A stretch of DNA of 64,000 nucleotides from Laspinema palackyanum D2a (GTDB taxonomy: Bacteria > Cyanobacteriota > Cyanobacteriia > Cyanobacteriales > Laspinemataceae), in the NCBI GenBank assembly GCA_025370845.1, contig JAMXFF010000009.1, forward strand, positions 1 to 64,000, in the 5' to 3' direction. The position numbers were made by a program, and so were the translations under genes. The notes beneath the pieces were generated by a model. That model saw nothing but the letters and a program-made list of their open reading frames with translations. It was not told the origin of the DNA and ran no database searches. Below, one piece after another: positions 24,923-33,523 of the stretch (its first letter is position 1; each line of letters starts with the position of its first letter).

Positions 24923-26332
24923 TCAATTCTCCCACACTGAATACAAAATCTCCATACCTCCCTGCGGTTTTCCCTGCACCGCATTCACCGTAATCATATC
25001 ACAGCCAGCCGTATCAGAAATCATGGCCGTTATCCCATATCCCGTGGCAATTCCCACCACTTGATTATTCCCTTTACACCCTTTATTCCAACTGACCATA
25101 AAGGTTCGGGTCCTCAAATCTGAGGGCACTGCTAAAACAAAATTATCAGAAGCGGCATAGGCCCCGGATTGACCCGAAATGGTAGATTCATTGCGATTGG
25201 CGAAACTGGCGGAAGATTGTCCTCCTATATATAAATTCCCCCGTTCATCAGCGGCGATCGCCCGGGGGATAATCGTATTTCCCCGGCCACTGCTCAGGCG
25301 CGACAAGTTGAATTGTCCCGCTTTAATTTCGCCAGTCACTGGGCCAAATCGAGCATAATAAGTAATATGATTCGAGGCCGTATTATAAGGATGATTGTAG
25401 GGGTCAAAGATGACATTTGGAGCATCTTTGCTCAAGTCTCGGGGGTCATATCTAAAAATCGTATTACCTCCGGCACTTTCCCCAGCAAAATAGAGGTTGC
25501 CATCTAATCCCAGGGTGAGGCGACTGCCTCGGGTATCGGCACAGGAAGAGTTCCCCCCGTGGGCTTCGGCATGAGTCCAATCATAATTGGTCCAGTTGAG
25601 ATTTCCCTGATAATCATAACTGCGAATAAACGCCACTTGCAATTGCCGACATCCCCCGCGATCTTTCTGGGAATATCCAGTAATAATAATCGATTGACTG
25701 GGACTATGAATCGCCACATCTTCTACAAATTTTCCCGGGATTGGAAATTCGGATACAACGGTTCCCCTTTCATCAACAATGGTAATTTTCTTATTAAATA
25801 AAGCAGCCATTGTGCCATCGGTTCCCATTGCCACCCGGCGGCCATTACTCATGGTTGCACTCCCGCCACTGCCTAACTCCTGATGCCAGAGTAAGGTTTG
25901 AGCGTCGGCTAACAATGCCAAGCCAAAATCTCCGACAACGGCGATTTTTCCGGTCCTGCTATTCACTTCGATATCATCGATAATGCTTCCCATTCGAGTC
26001 AGGGATAATAGCTTTCTCCCCGTAGCATCCGTCTGAAGAATCACCCCATCTCCACCGCCGAGTAAGTTAACCGGAGTGAGGCCCAAATTATGGTGAGGAA
26101 TTTTTCCCGTGAACAAGATAGTGCGGTCGGGACTTATCGCCACCGCAGTCCCCCAATCATCAGCGTCACTTCCTAAATAAGAGGCAGTGGAAACGTTTAA
26201 ATTATTCATTGCCTGGGCTGGATTGGGTGTCAAATTTAGGGGAATAATCAAATTACCTGAAATTGCAGACATCCAATACAGGGTAACGGCAGTGAAAGCA
26301 AAAATCAAGAAATATCGCCCATTAAAAGTCAT
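24923..26332 (-). CDS. Secreted beta-propeller-like protein
   Basis: 469 residues. An N-terminal hydrophobic leader (about 6-30, ending near NPAQA) suggests export. The body has repeated short beta motifs (WGTAVAISPDRTILFTG, DDIEVNSRTGKIAVVGDFG, LTLGLDGNLYFAGES, RAIAADERGNLYIGG), the look of a six- or seven-bladed propeller of the SBBP/WD-like type. Paired cysteines (GGCRQ, SSCAD, KGCKG, AGCDM) could form disulphides. No catalytic signature is visible. A binding or scaffold role outside the cytoplasm is the most that can be inferred. Confidence 0.8.
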   Translation of the reverse strand: MTFNGRYFLIFAFTAVTLYWMSAISGNLIIPLNLTPNPAQAMNNLNVSTASYLGSDADDWGTAVAISPDRTILFTGKIPHHNLGLTPVNLLGGGDGVILQTDATGRKLLSLTRMGSIIDDIEVNSRTGKIAVVGDFGLALLADAQTLLWHQELGSGGSATMSNGRRVAMGTDGTMAALFNKKITIVDERGTVVSEFPIPGKFVEDVAIHSPSQSIIITGYSQKDRGGCRQLQVAFIRSYDYQGNLNWTNYDWTHAEAHGGNSSCADTRGSRLTLGLDGNLYFAGESAGGNTIFRYDPRDLSKDAPNVIFDPYNHPYNTASNHITYYARFGPVTGEIKAGQFNLSRLSSGRGNTIIPRAIAADERGNLYIGGQSSASFANRNESTISGQSGAYAASDNFVLAVPSDLRTRTFMVSWNKGCKGNNQVVGIATGYGITAMISDTAGCDMITVNAVQGKPQGGMEILYSVWEN

Positions 26333-26480
26333 ACAATTAAAGGATTACCTAGTTTCACACTCTTGCAGATTAGGCCGCGCAATCCTAGTCGGTATTTGTC
26401 AGAGTCCTGCCTTCGCGGAGCGGGGTTTTAGTGGAAAATTCACTCTACAATTATAATAAACCTACAGGATTATCGGAGAA

Positions 26481-27884
26481 ATGTTTCAAGCAACGCGCCG
26501 ACGGTTAGCGATTTGGTACGCAGCACTCACAGCCGTGTTGCTGCTGGTGTTTGCTACGGGATTTTATGTGTATGTTCGCAGTACCTTAATCGATCGCATT
26601 GATGACACCCTCAAGCACGTTGTGGAAGTGGTGGAACGATCGCTGGCGATCGATGAAAACCCCAACACCGGACAATATACCGTGAATGTTGTCGCTAGTT
26701 TCCGCAACAATGCCAAAACTGTCGAAGATGACCATATCGATTTAGAATGGTTTAGTCCCACTGGGGAATTATTATGGTCTACCCTCTGGGAACCCTTAGA
26801 AATACCCCTGCACCCGAAAAAGAATGGGGAAACGGTACAACTGTCTCAAGGACAACTCCTGCGCCAATTTACCGATCGCGTGGAAATGGGACGGCAAGTG
26901 GTGGGATATTTGCGAGTCAGTCATCCCTGGTTTGAAGTCACCAAACCCATTCGCCAACTAATTATTGATTTAAGTTTGGGCACCTCCCTGATGGCAATTG
27001 CCATTAGTGCGATCGCCTGGTTACTGTCAGGATTAGCCATGAAACCTGTACGAGAATCATATCAGCGTCTCAAACAGTTTACCTCCGATGCCTCTCATGA
27101 ACTCAGAAATCCGATCGCCACCATTCAAACCAATGTGCAAGTCGCCCTTGCGGACCCGGAATTAGATTCCCCAATCCATCGCCAGCAATTGCAGTTAGTA
27201 GAACGTTTAACGCGCCGCATGGGACGATTGGTGGATGATTTGCTCTTTTTAGCGCGACAAGATAGCGGCATGGTCAAGGTGAGGAAAGAACCTGTACCAA
27301 TGGATGCCTTATTGATGGAAGTGATCGAGGAACAGGAGGCGATCGCCGCAGAAAAATGCATTGAATTGGTGTTAGAAATTATTGATCCTCCCCATAGCGG
27401 TAATCCCCCTGCGTCCCCTCCTCGGGATATAGAAACCGAACCGGGTCAGGATTTTACCATCCCCGGAGATTGGGACCAACTGGCGCGACTCTTTACGAAT
27501 TTAGTCAGTAATGGATTGCAATACACAGGGAAAGGGGGCCAAATTGCCATCACCTTAGAATGTAGCGCGCTGAGCAATCGCCCGAGTGGCAATGGCGGTA
27601 TCCAAGTTACGGTGAAAGATAGCGGAATCGGCATTCCCCCGGAGTCAGTGCCTCATATTTTCGATCGCTTCTATCGGGTGGACCCAGCGCGGAGTCATGA
27701 ACCCCAACAATCACCGGAATGGGGTTCTACCGGATCCGGATTGGGACTAGCGATCGTCCAGGCGATCGTGGAAAATCATCACGGTTGGATTCGGGTAGAC
27801 AGTCAGCTTAATCTCGGCACTACCGTCAGCGTTCTCCTTCCCCTCTCCAAATCCGACCTTGAAAAAGCGCACCCCGAGGCATAA
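26481..27884 (+). CDS. Membrane sensor histidine kinase
   Basis: 467 residues. Membrane segments lie at about 12-32 and 168-190, enclosing a periplasmic sensor region of about 135 residues. There is no clear HAMP domain; a short linker leads to HisKA with FTSDASHELRNPIATI (phospho-acceptor His206). The ATPase domain has NLVSNGLQYT (N box), DSGIGIPPES (G1), FDRFYRVDPARS (F box) and GSGLGLAIVQAIV (G2). It resembles cyanobacterial RppB/NrsS-type kinases in its N-terminus, but I would not assign that name. No response regulator is adjacent, so it is an orphan. The input signal cannot be read from the sequence. Confidence 0.92.
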   Translation: MFQATRRRLAIWYAALTAVLLLVFATGFYVYVRSTLIDRIDDTLKHVVEVVERSLAIDENPNTGQYTVNVVASFRNNAKTVEDDHIDLEWFSPTGELLWSTLWEPLEIPLHPKKNGETVQLSQGQLLRQFTDRVEMGRQVVGYLRVSHPWFEVTKPIRQLIIDLSLGTSLMAIAISAIAWLLSGLAMKPVRESYQRLKQFTSDASHELRNPIATIQTNVQVALADPELDSPIHRQQLQLVERLTRRMGRLVDDLLFLARQDSGMVKVRKEPVPMDALLMEVIEEQEAIAAEKCIELVLEIIDPPHSGNPPASPPRDIETEPGQDFTIPGDWDQLARLFTNLVSNGLQYTGKGGQIAITLECSALSNRPSGNGGIQVTVKDSGIGIPPESVPHIFDRFYRVDPARSHEPQQSPEWGSTGSGLGLAIVQAIVENHHGWIRVDSQLNLGTTVSVLLPLSKSDLEKAHPEA

Positions 27885-27949
27885 ACCCGCAAAGGACAGA
27901 GCGAGTTTGAAGGATATCATCGCTCTGATTCCCCTGCTCTATTTCAGTG

Positions 27950-28339
27950 CTAAACTTCGATTTGTGACTGTCCGATGCAGATTGCACAGGAGCATCCTAG
28001 GGCATCCCGGATCGGGTCACTTCCAGACCCCTGAGCAATCAAGGCCCCCTGATGGGGGATTTCCGGAGTCATCCATACTGAAGCTAAGTTGCCGGAAACT
28101 TGCGACAGCAGACTCGGATGTAGGGGAGTGGCGATCGCCCCGGATGGACCCATTTGCGTCACTTGGGGGACGGGTTGACTCAGATTAGACAGAGCAAACA
28201 TGGGTTGCGCCGCAGCGAGGATGGAAGTAATCGCTAAGGTTAACGCTAAACTGAGGGCCGGAGCAAGTTTAAATCGAATCATAAGTTCTGCTTGTGCGAG
28301 TGGAGTGTCTTGAGTTGGGATGATGTTTAAGCGGACCAT
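27950..28339 (-). CDS. Small putative exported protein with C-terminal cysteine cluster
   Basis: About 130 residues from the ATG at 28339, which has AAGGAACAA in front of it. A second candidate start at 28282 would give a textbook signal peptide (MIRFKLAPALSLALTLAI..., cleavage near AAAQPMFA) but lacks a ribosome site. The mature part is short and low in charge and ends in CSCAICIG, a three-cysteine group that could bind metal or a disulphide partner. I do not recognise the family. Nothing else occupies this stretch, yet conservation would need testing before calling it certain. Confidence 0.5.
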   Translation of the reverse strand: MVRLNIIPTQDTPLAQAELMIRFKLAPALSLALTLAITSILAAAQPMFALSNLSQPVPQVTQMGPSGAIATPLHPSLLSQVSGNLASVWMTPEIPHQGALIAQGSGSDPIRDALGCSCAICIGQSQIEV

Positions 28340-28451
28340 TTGTTCCTTCCACAATAGCACTAAACCCTCCGGACTGACTACCCTGTAAGTGCCTCTCTCT
28401 GTGGCGCGGACCCCCCCGAACGGGTTGAACATTTAGCCGGTGTCCCTGAGG

Positions 28452-29111
28452 TTATCGGGGACGGTAAGATCCGGGCATTTTTTGGGCTAACCCTTCCGCG
28501 AATTCTTTCTCGAAATCGAAGGCTTCTACTTCTAATTTATTATTTCTGTAGTTTTCTTTGGCCTTCTTATATTCCTTAAAATAGTGATAGCCAAAATTTC
28601 CTAAACTGCCGAGTTCTTCGTGCTGCTGGCAGTGGATGAGTTCGTGGGAGAGCAGGACAAGTTGCTCAAAGTCCTTTTCTTTCATCTCCTTCTTAATATA
28701 AATGGTGTTTCCATAAACTTGAGCGTTGGATTCACCGACATTAATTTTGAAACTCGCCGCCACCCAATCTTCCATTAAAGTCGCATTATAAACGACTTCC
28801 ACCCGATCAACTAAATCGCCAAAATGGGGGCGTAAATATTCTTTTTGAATCTCGGTTAAAGGTTGTGGTTCAGCATTATTGGAGCGCATCACTTCGGCGG
28901 CTGCTTGATAAGCAACGGCTCCAAATTGACCCCAAGCTTCTTCTGGCATTTCTTTAGGAACTTGACCCCGGCAAATCTGGCCTCCAATGGTTTGGGCATT
29001 TGGGCAAGTGTGGCTTTCTGGATTAATCGCGGGATTACTGAAGGCTCCGAAACCCACGGTTACGAATCCCAGACAAGCACCAATTAAGTTGACTTTAAAG
29101 GAGGTGAGCAT
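28452..29111 (-). CDS. Exported HExxH putative zinc metallopeptidase
   Basis: 219 residues. A signal peptide covers about 1-25 (VNLIGACLGFVTVGFGAFS). The region 75-190 contains VYNATLMEDW, an acidic helix and LLSHELIHCQQHEELGSLG with the zinc motif HELIH near residue 160. A glutamate-rich helix follows (KLEVEAFDFEKEFAEGL), which can supply the third ligand. This layout matches DUF4157-like and other minigluzincin-type domains. Some DUF4157 proteins are toxin-delivery cargo, others are simple exported peptidases. The substrate is unknown. Confidence 0.75.
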   Translation of the reverse strand: MLTSFKVNLIGACLGFVTVGFGAFSNPAINPESHTCPNAQTIGGQICRGQVPKEMPEEAWGQFGAVAYQAAAEVMRSNNAEPQPLTEIQKEYLRPHFGDLVDRVEVVYNATLMEDWVAASFKINVGESNAQVYGNTIYIKKEMKEKDFEQLVLLSHELIHCQQHEELGSLGNFGYHYFKEYKKAKENYRNNKLEVEAFDFEKEFAEGLAQKMPGSYRPR

Positions 29112-30239
29112 AACCTCAATACTGAACTTCTCTAGGGTTATTCTTGGCGGACTTTGACGCTCCCGGAAATCTGGTTCAAAGCCAGGTTAACCCCCTCTAA
29201 AATGGGCCAGATTTAAAGCGCCAGTCCTGGATATTTAAGCCGTGATCTCTGGGGTAAAAGTTCCCTGAATAGGGGTGAATCGTCTAGGAGGCTTGGGGAG
29301 CGATCGCGCTTGGAAATAGTTTACCCGGTTTTTAACTGAAAATTGATAGATTTTTTAGCGGGTTTCCCCAAGGTTTGAGGAATGAAATTCCAAATATCTC
29401 CTTGAGGATCAAGTCCTGCCACTTTCTAGTTCCATGCAGTTTCCGGGAAATTTTCTCGGGTACTGCCAAAGAATTGACTCGCTTTGGACGATTCAATTCC
29501 CCGGGGGGGAGCGGATCCATCAAAGGGGGGGGTTTGAATCTCAACCCCCAGATAAACTGCCTCTGGGTTTCTATTTTCTAGGCTTTAAGAGCCTTCTGGG
29601 TTCGGCGGTTAAAACATCCTACGGGGGTTGACATTATTTATAGATTTACCCCGTAGAGATACCCCATCCCACTGCTCCAAAAAAGTGATTTTGGCTACAA
29701 TTGACCGTTAATTTAAACCGGCGATCGCTTCTACTGTCCCCTCTTTTTGCGGTAGTTCTAGGCAAATTGGCCCTATTTAGATTACCCCAGATTCTCTGAA
29801 TTCTAACGATCGCCAGGGCCAATCCCGGGTGAATGGTAATTTGTTCTCGAAATCCCTGCGGGTTTATAAGTTACCTCCAGTGCTTTCCTCACCGGAGAAC
29901 CTAGACTAAAAAATCTCGCTCAATCTGCCGGTAAGGGTCCGAATTTGAACATTTAAACAAGGAAAGGACCTCATCCAACCCAGTTCATACCGATTGGCGA
30001 TAGGTCTACAATCCGGGTCATGACTCGTTAGGCTTAAATTCCCCTTTTCTCCAGGCTCTGTCCCATAAAGTTAACCTCTAATCTCTCATCCCTGACCCTT
30101 GGTTTTAGTCGTTCAATTTACTTCAAAAATCTTCATAGCCGATTATTTTAACAGTCAACCGAGCAAATTCCTACCCCAGAGCAGGAGTTTAAACGATTCC
30201 GGTGCCCGATCTCCGGTTAACCTGACATCTTGCACCATT
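29112..30239. other. Long spacer without a convincing gene
   Basis: About 1.1 kb. Three overlapping open frames at 29332-29631 on both strands are short, share no family features and lack ribosome sites, so I reject them. I found no tRNA-like fold, no promoter pair that I trust and no clear terminator. Composition is close to that of neighbouring spacers. It could be decayed coding DNA or hold a non-coding RNA that cannot be recognised by eye. Confidence 0.5.
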
Positions 30240-30484
30240 CTCAACAACCGGCGGGGGTTTGAACCTTTTAGCCTGTAGAGGCGCTTTTGAAAGCGCCTCT
30301 ACGGCGGGGGATAAATCCCCCGCCTAATAGCTAAAGTCGGTTAAAAACCGACTGCAAGTCTGATACAGTGGTGTTTTTAGTCGGTTAAAAACCGACTGCA
30401 AGTCTGATACAGTGGTGTTTTCAGTCGGTTTCAACCGACTTTAGCTGTTAGGCGGGGGATTTATCCCCCGCCGGTTGTTGCAAC
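30240..30484. repeat. Nested palindromes around a 44-bp tandem repeat
   Basis: The outer arms (CAACCGGCGGGGG near 30245; CCCCCGCCGGTTG near 30467) enclose inner palindromes: GTAGAGGCGCTTTTGAAAGC / GCGCCTCTAC near 30276-30302, two GGCGGGGGAT-AATCCCCCGCC blocks, and two and a half copies of a 44-bp unit that begins AGTCGGTTAAAAACCGACT (starts 30335, 30379, 30423). The last unit ends AGTCGGTTTCAACCGACT. The whole block is highly stem-forming and lies just downstream of the pentapeptide gene stop. Confidence 0.75.
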
Positions 30485-30501
30485 GGCTGCCCGATCTCCG
30501 C

Positions 30502-31524
30502 TTAACGGCACTTTGCTGTTCTCCCATCGGGTAAAATAGCGTCACAAATTGTCCCTTGAGTAAAATCTACATTCTCAATCTCAATCCGAGTTAGATCCGC
30601 CCCTCGTAGATTAGTGCCGGTGAGTTCGACATTCCGGAAGGTGGCCCCGGTGAGGATGGCCCCCTCTAGGTCCGCACCGGAGAGAATCGTCCCCTCTAAA
30701 CTCGCTCCCTGAAGCTGGACATTTCTCATCTGAGTATTAATCAAAATCGCCTCATTGAGGATAACCCCCTGCATATCGGCATCCAATAAATCCGCACCAG
30801 AGAGGTCCGCCTGGGCTAAAAAGGCCCCTCGGAAGTTACTCGTGCTCAGGTTAGTATTTCTGAGACTGGCTCCTTGCATCTGTGCGCCTTGCAGGAACGC
30901 TTGCCGCACACTGGCCCCACTGAGATTGGCACTATTGAGAATCGCCCCACTGAGGTTGGCATTGTTGAGGGTCACCCCAAAGAGTTCCGCACCCGTGAGA
31001 TTGCTCCCCTGGAGTTGAGCACCATTTAGGTTCGCTTGCTCAATGTAGATGCGGCTGAGATCCGTCCCGCTTAAATTAGCTTCGGTCAAATCTGCATTGG
31101 CGAGGTTAATTAAAAATAAAATGGCACCCACGAGCTGACTCCGAGATAAATTGGCCCCAGTGAGGTTGACCCCGGTCAGATTGGCCCCTCGAAGATTGAC
31201 ACTTTGTAAGTCCGCCCCAGTGAGGTTGGCCCCAGTGAGGTTGGCCCCTCTCAAATCGGACCCTCGGAAAGTGGCATTCGTCAGGTTAGAACCACTGAGA
31301 TCCACACCGGTGAGGTCCATATTGCTCAGATTGGCCCCCGTCAGAATACAGGCTTGGCACTGATTCGTTTGCATCAAGCGCATCACCCCGGCTGAATCTT
31401 GCGATCGCCCAGGAAGCGCTAGGCAAACCGCAGCCAACATCACGATGCCAAATCCCATCCATCGGTAAATCTGCTGTGCTCGTAAACTCAATTTGTTGTT
31501 TTTGATGATTCGTTGATTTGCCAT
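30502..31524 (-). CDS. Exported pentapeptide-repeat protein with CxxC lead-in
   Basis: About 340 residues from the ATG at 31524; a GTG fifteen codons upstream is possible. A signal-type hydrophobic stretch (about 22-38, GFGIVMLAAVCLALPG) is followed by LMQTNQCQACILTGANL, a CxxC pair placed exactly before the repeat. About fifty A(D/N)LxX pentapeptides then run to about residue 310 and fold as a right-handed quadrilateral beta-helix. A last short segment with one cysteine (GTICDAILPDGRTAKC) closes it. Cyanobacteria have many such proteins, mostly of unknown function. A shorter paralogue with the same CxxC lead-in lies at 50461-50895. Confidence 0.88.
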   Translation of the reverse strand: MANQRIIKNNKLSLRAQQIYRWMGFGIVMLAAVCLALPGRSQDSAGVMRLMQTNQCQACILTGANLSNMDLTGVDLSGSNLTNATFRGSDLRGANLTGANLTGADLQSVNLRGANLTGVNLTGANLSRSQLVGAILFLINLANADLTEANLSGTDLSRIYIEQANLNGAQLQGSNLTGAELFGVTLNNANLSGAILNSANLSGASVRQAFLQGAQMQGASLRNTNLSTSNFRGAFLAQADLSGADLLDADMQGVILNEAILINTQMRNVQLQGASLEGTILSGADLEGAILTGATFRNVELTGTNLRGADLTRIEIENVDFTQGTICDAILPDGRTAKCR

Positions 31525-31792
31525 TCGTGGGGCCACCCCTGGAGTCCTGTAGAAAATCTTAATGTTCACCAGACGGTGATTCTAATCGATGTGCAACCCT
31601 GTAGCACCCTCTCTGTCCCTAGTCTATCTGAGGGGGGGGAATGGCTTTTAGGCTCAATCCGGTGGTTTCGTTTCAAGTCTGTTTCCTCTGAACAGAAGCG
31701 CAGGAGAGGCTCCATCCGTATCGCCGCACCTTGCCTTGGGTGTTGGTGGTTACAGACTACAAGCACCGTATTTGGTTTCAGTCCCTGCAATT

Positions 31793-32722
31793 TTATCGAT
31801 CGCCCGGTTTGAGGCGAAAAATATAGACGAATTTTCGGCGATCAGCCGGGAGAATTTTCTTTAAAATTCCCTCCAGCTCGGCCTTGGTGCCCCCGCTGGC
31901 GATCGGCATTTCTTCAAACAGGGCAATCCATCCCTTTTTCATCCCAATTTCTCGCCAGCGCTCCTGATAAATTTCGGCATACAACCGCCCCATTTCTTGG
32001 TAATATATAATTTTAAATTCTACAGATTTTTCAACTAATTCTTGAATCTGTAATTCATATTTTTGTCGATTGTCTTCACTCTGGAGATAAATTTTCAGCC
32101 GTTCCCCATCGCTCAGGAGGCCAAGGTCATCATCGGGCTGAGGTTCTGGTGATTGTTCCCCTGCTTCAAATTCGGTCAAAGAGGCGATAATTCCAAATTT
32201 TTCCACCGCATGATGATAGGTTTCACTCAGACTCCCTTTAATGCTCAAGCCTAAATAAAAGGGATAGGCTTGTAAGGTTCCATCATAGATAATTTTGTTT
32301 TTAAAGGGTAAGAGTACCGTTTCCACCATCACCGGCAAAACACTCCCGACCAGTTCCGGAAAGGGACAATCCAAGGCTAAAACCCCGTAGGCTTTACTCG
32401 GAGGGCGATCGTCAATTAACACGGCATATTTTTTTTGATAACTATAAATATAAAATCTTCCAGAAATAAAATTATTCCAACTGGCAACAATGGTGAGTAA
32501 ATCTGGAGTAAATTTTAGGGGGTTTTCTTCGGCAAATAAATCAAAGAGGTAGGGATGAGTATAGAGTTGCTGGCGGAGTTCATTAACCTGTAACGGCGTC
32601 AGTTCTGACATTTCCTCCGAGCCACCGAATCCTGCAAAAAGACCAAATTTTTGATTAACGTAAATTAAGATAGAATAGTATAGATGGTAAAATAAATCAA
32701 TATCTGAATCGGCTAATTGCAT
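31793..32722 (-). CDS. Protein of unknown function
   Basis: 309 residues, soluble, with no signal peptide. The N-terminus LADSDIDLFYHLYYSILIYVN is a strongly amphipathic helix that I recall from cyanobacterial and firmicute hypothetical proteins. A mixed alpha/beta region with RFYIYSYQKKYAVLID and VLALDCPFPELVG follows to about 200, then an acidic linker and a coiled-coil-like helix (about 205-245, KIYLQSEDNRQKYELQIQEL). No catalytic motif is visible. It stands between the pentapeptide gene and the promoter-bearing spacer. Confidence 0.75.
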   Translation of the reverse strand: MQLADSDIDLFYHLYYSILIYVNQKFGLFAGFGGSEEMSELTPLQVNELRQQLYTHPYLFDLFAEENPLKFTPDLLTIVASWNNFISGRFYIYSYQKKYAVLIDDRPPSKAYGVLALDCPFPELVGSVLPVMVETVLLPFKNKIIYDGTLQAYPFYLGLSIKGSLSETYHHAVEKFGIIASLTEFEAGEQSPEPQPDDDLGLLSDGERLKIYLQSEDNRQKYELQIQELVEKSVEFKIIYYQEMGRLYAEIYQERWREIGMKKGWIALFEEMPIASGGTKAELEGILKKILPADRRKFVYIFRLKPGDR

Positions 32723-33042
32723 AATAGAACCCCTCGATTTTATCCTGGGTGGCTTCTTTCTTTTACTATAGCCTGCCTACCCTACTTCAGAAACTGGAGA
32801 TTCAGAATAAGGGCCAATAGAAGTATGAGCAACCTCTGCGGGGAGATTTCGGGTCAACTACCAGATCTTTCCCCCTCCTCGTACCCTCAGAGCCTGGATA
32901 GAGCGGGTCTAAATCATTCCTAGCCTAAAAAAATTAATCCGTTAGGGTATCTTGCTGTCGTTTGCGCCGTAGGGAGCAAGATGCTCCCACTCCTGTATTG
33001 AGACGGGCTATAGACACCCGCCCACAAAATTTTCTTGCCCTC

Positions 33043-33071
33043 TTGACAAGGGTGTAACATATCTGTATTAT
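33043..33071 (+). promoter_or_regulatory. Near-consensus sigma-70 type promoter
   Basis: TTGACA (33043-33048) and TATTAT (33066-33071) are separated by exactly 17 bases. The -35 box is perfect and the -10 box is five of six. Transcription would start near 33078 and run into the fragment at 33115-33277 and onward towards the AAA+ gene at 33524, which has no closer promoter that I can see. Confidence 0.7.
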
Positions 33072-33073
33072 GT

Positions 33074-33277
33074 TGGAATCAAAAGCCTAACTTTTTAAAT
33101 TGCCATAAATTTGAATGGGGGGCGATCGCCTTCCCGGTAGAGCTCAACGCCGACAGTGTTTACTCCGGATATGAGTACCCCATCCAAAGCCATGCGATCG
33201 CCATCCTGCCACTAGAAAACACGGACCAATGGAACCTATCACCATTCCCAGGAGGAGACCCCGGGGAAATCGCCTAG
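33074..33277 (+). pseudogene. Start-less coding fragment with an apparent frameshift in G6
   Basis: One frame is open from before 33074 to a TAG at 33275-33277 and reads like protein (GAIAFPVELNADSVYSG, then YEYPIQSHAIAILPLEN, then SPFPGGDPGEIA) but has no start codon. The ATG at 33115 is out of frame by one base because it is followed by six G; with five G it would open this frame. It may be a decayed short gene, a sequencing indel, or chance coding look caused by two HIP1 sites. I do not recognise a family. Confidence 0.35.
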
Positions 33278-33523
33278 GTCATTGACTCGGCGATCGCCTC
33301 CTATTTTTGTTAACATTCTATCCGTAGGGACCTTATGAAAAACATCATCTTCATATCAGGAATTTTGCCGTAATTACTTTGCCCCCATATAGCAGCCCCA
33401 TAATTTCCCTCAACAGAAACTAACCGTTCCCTCTTATTTTCAAGAAAGGGCTAAGGTTTCCAACCCATTAAAGGCTCAGTGTAAACTTTTAGTTCAGTTC
33501 GGCCATCAAAACTCACTTAAATT

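Noticed and set aside
30335..30440. Possible CRISPR or direct-repeat array at the 44-bp units
   Set aside because: The units are identical along their whole length and self-palindromic, with no spacer variation.
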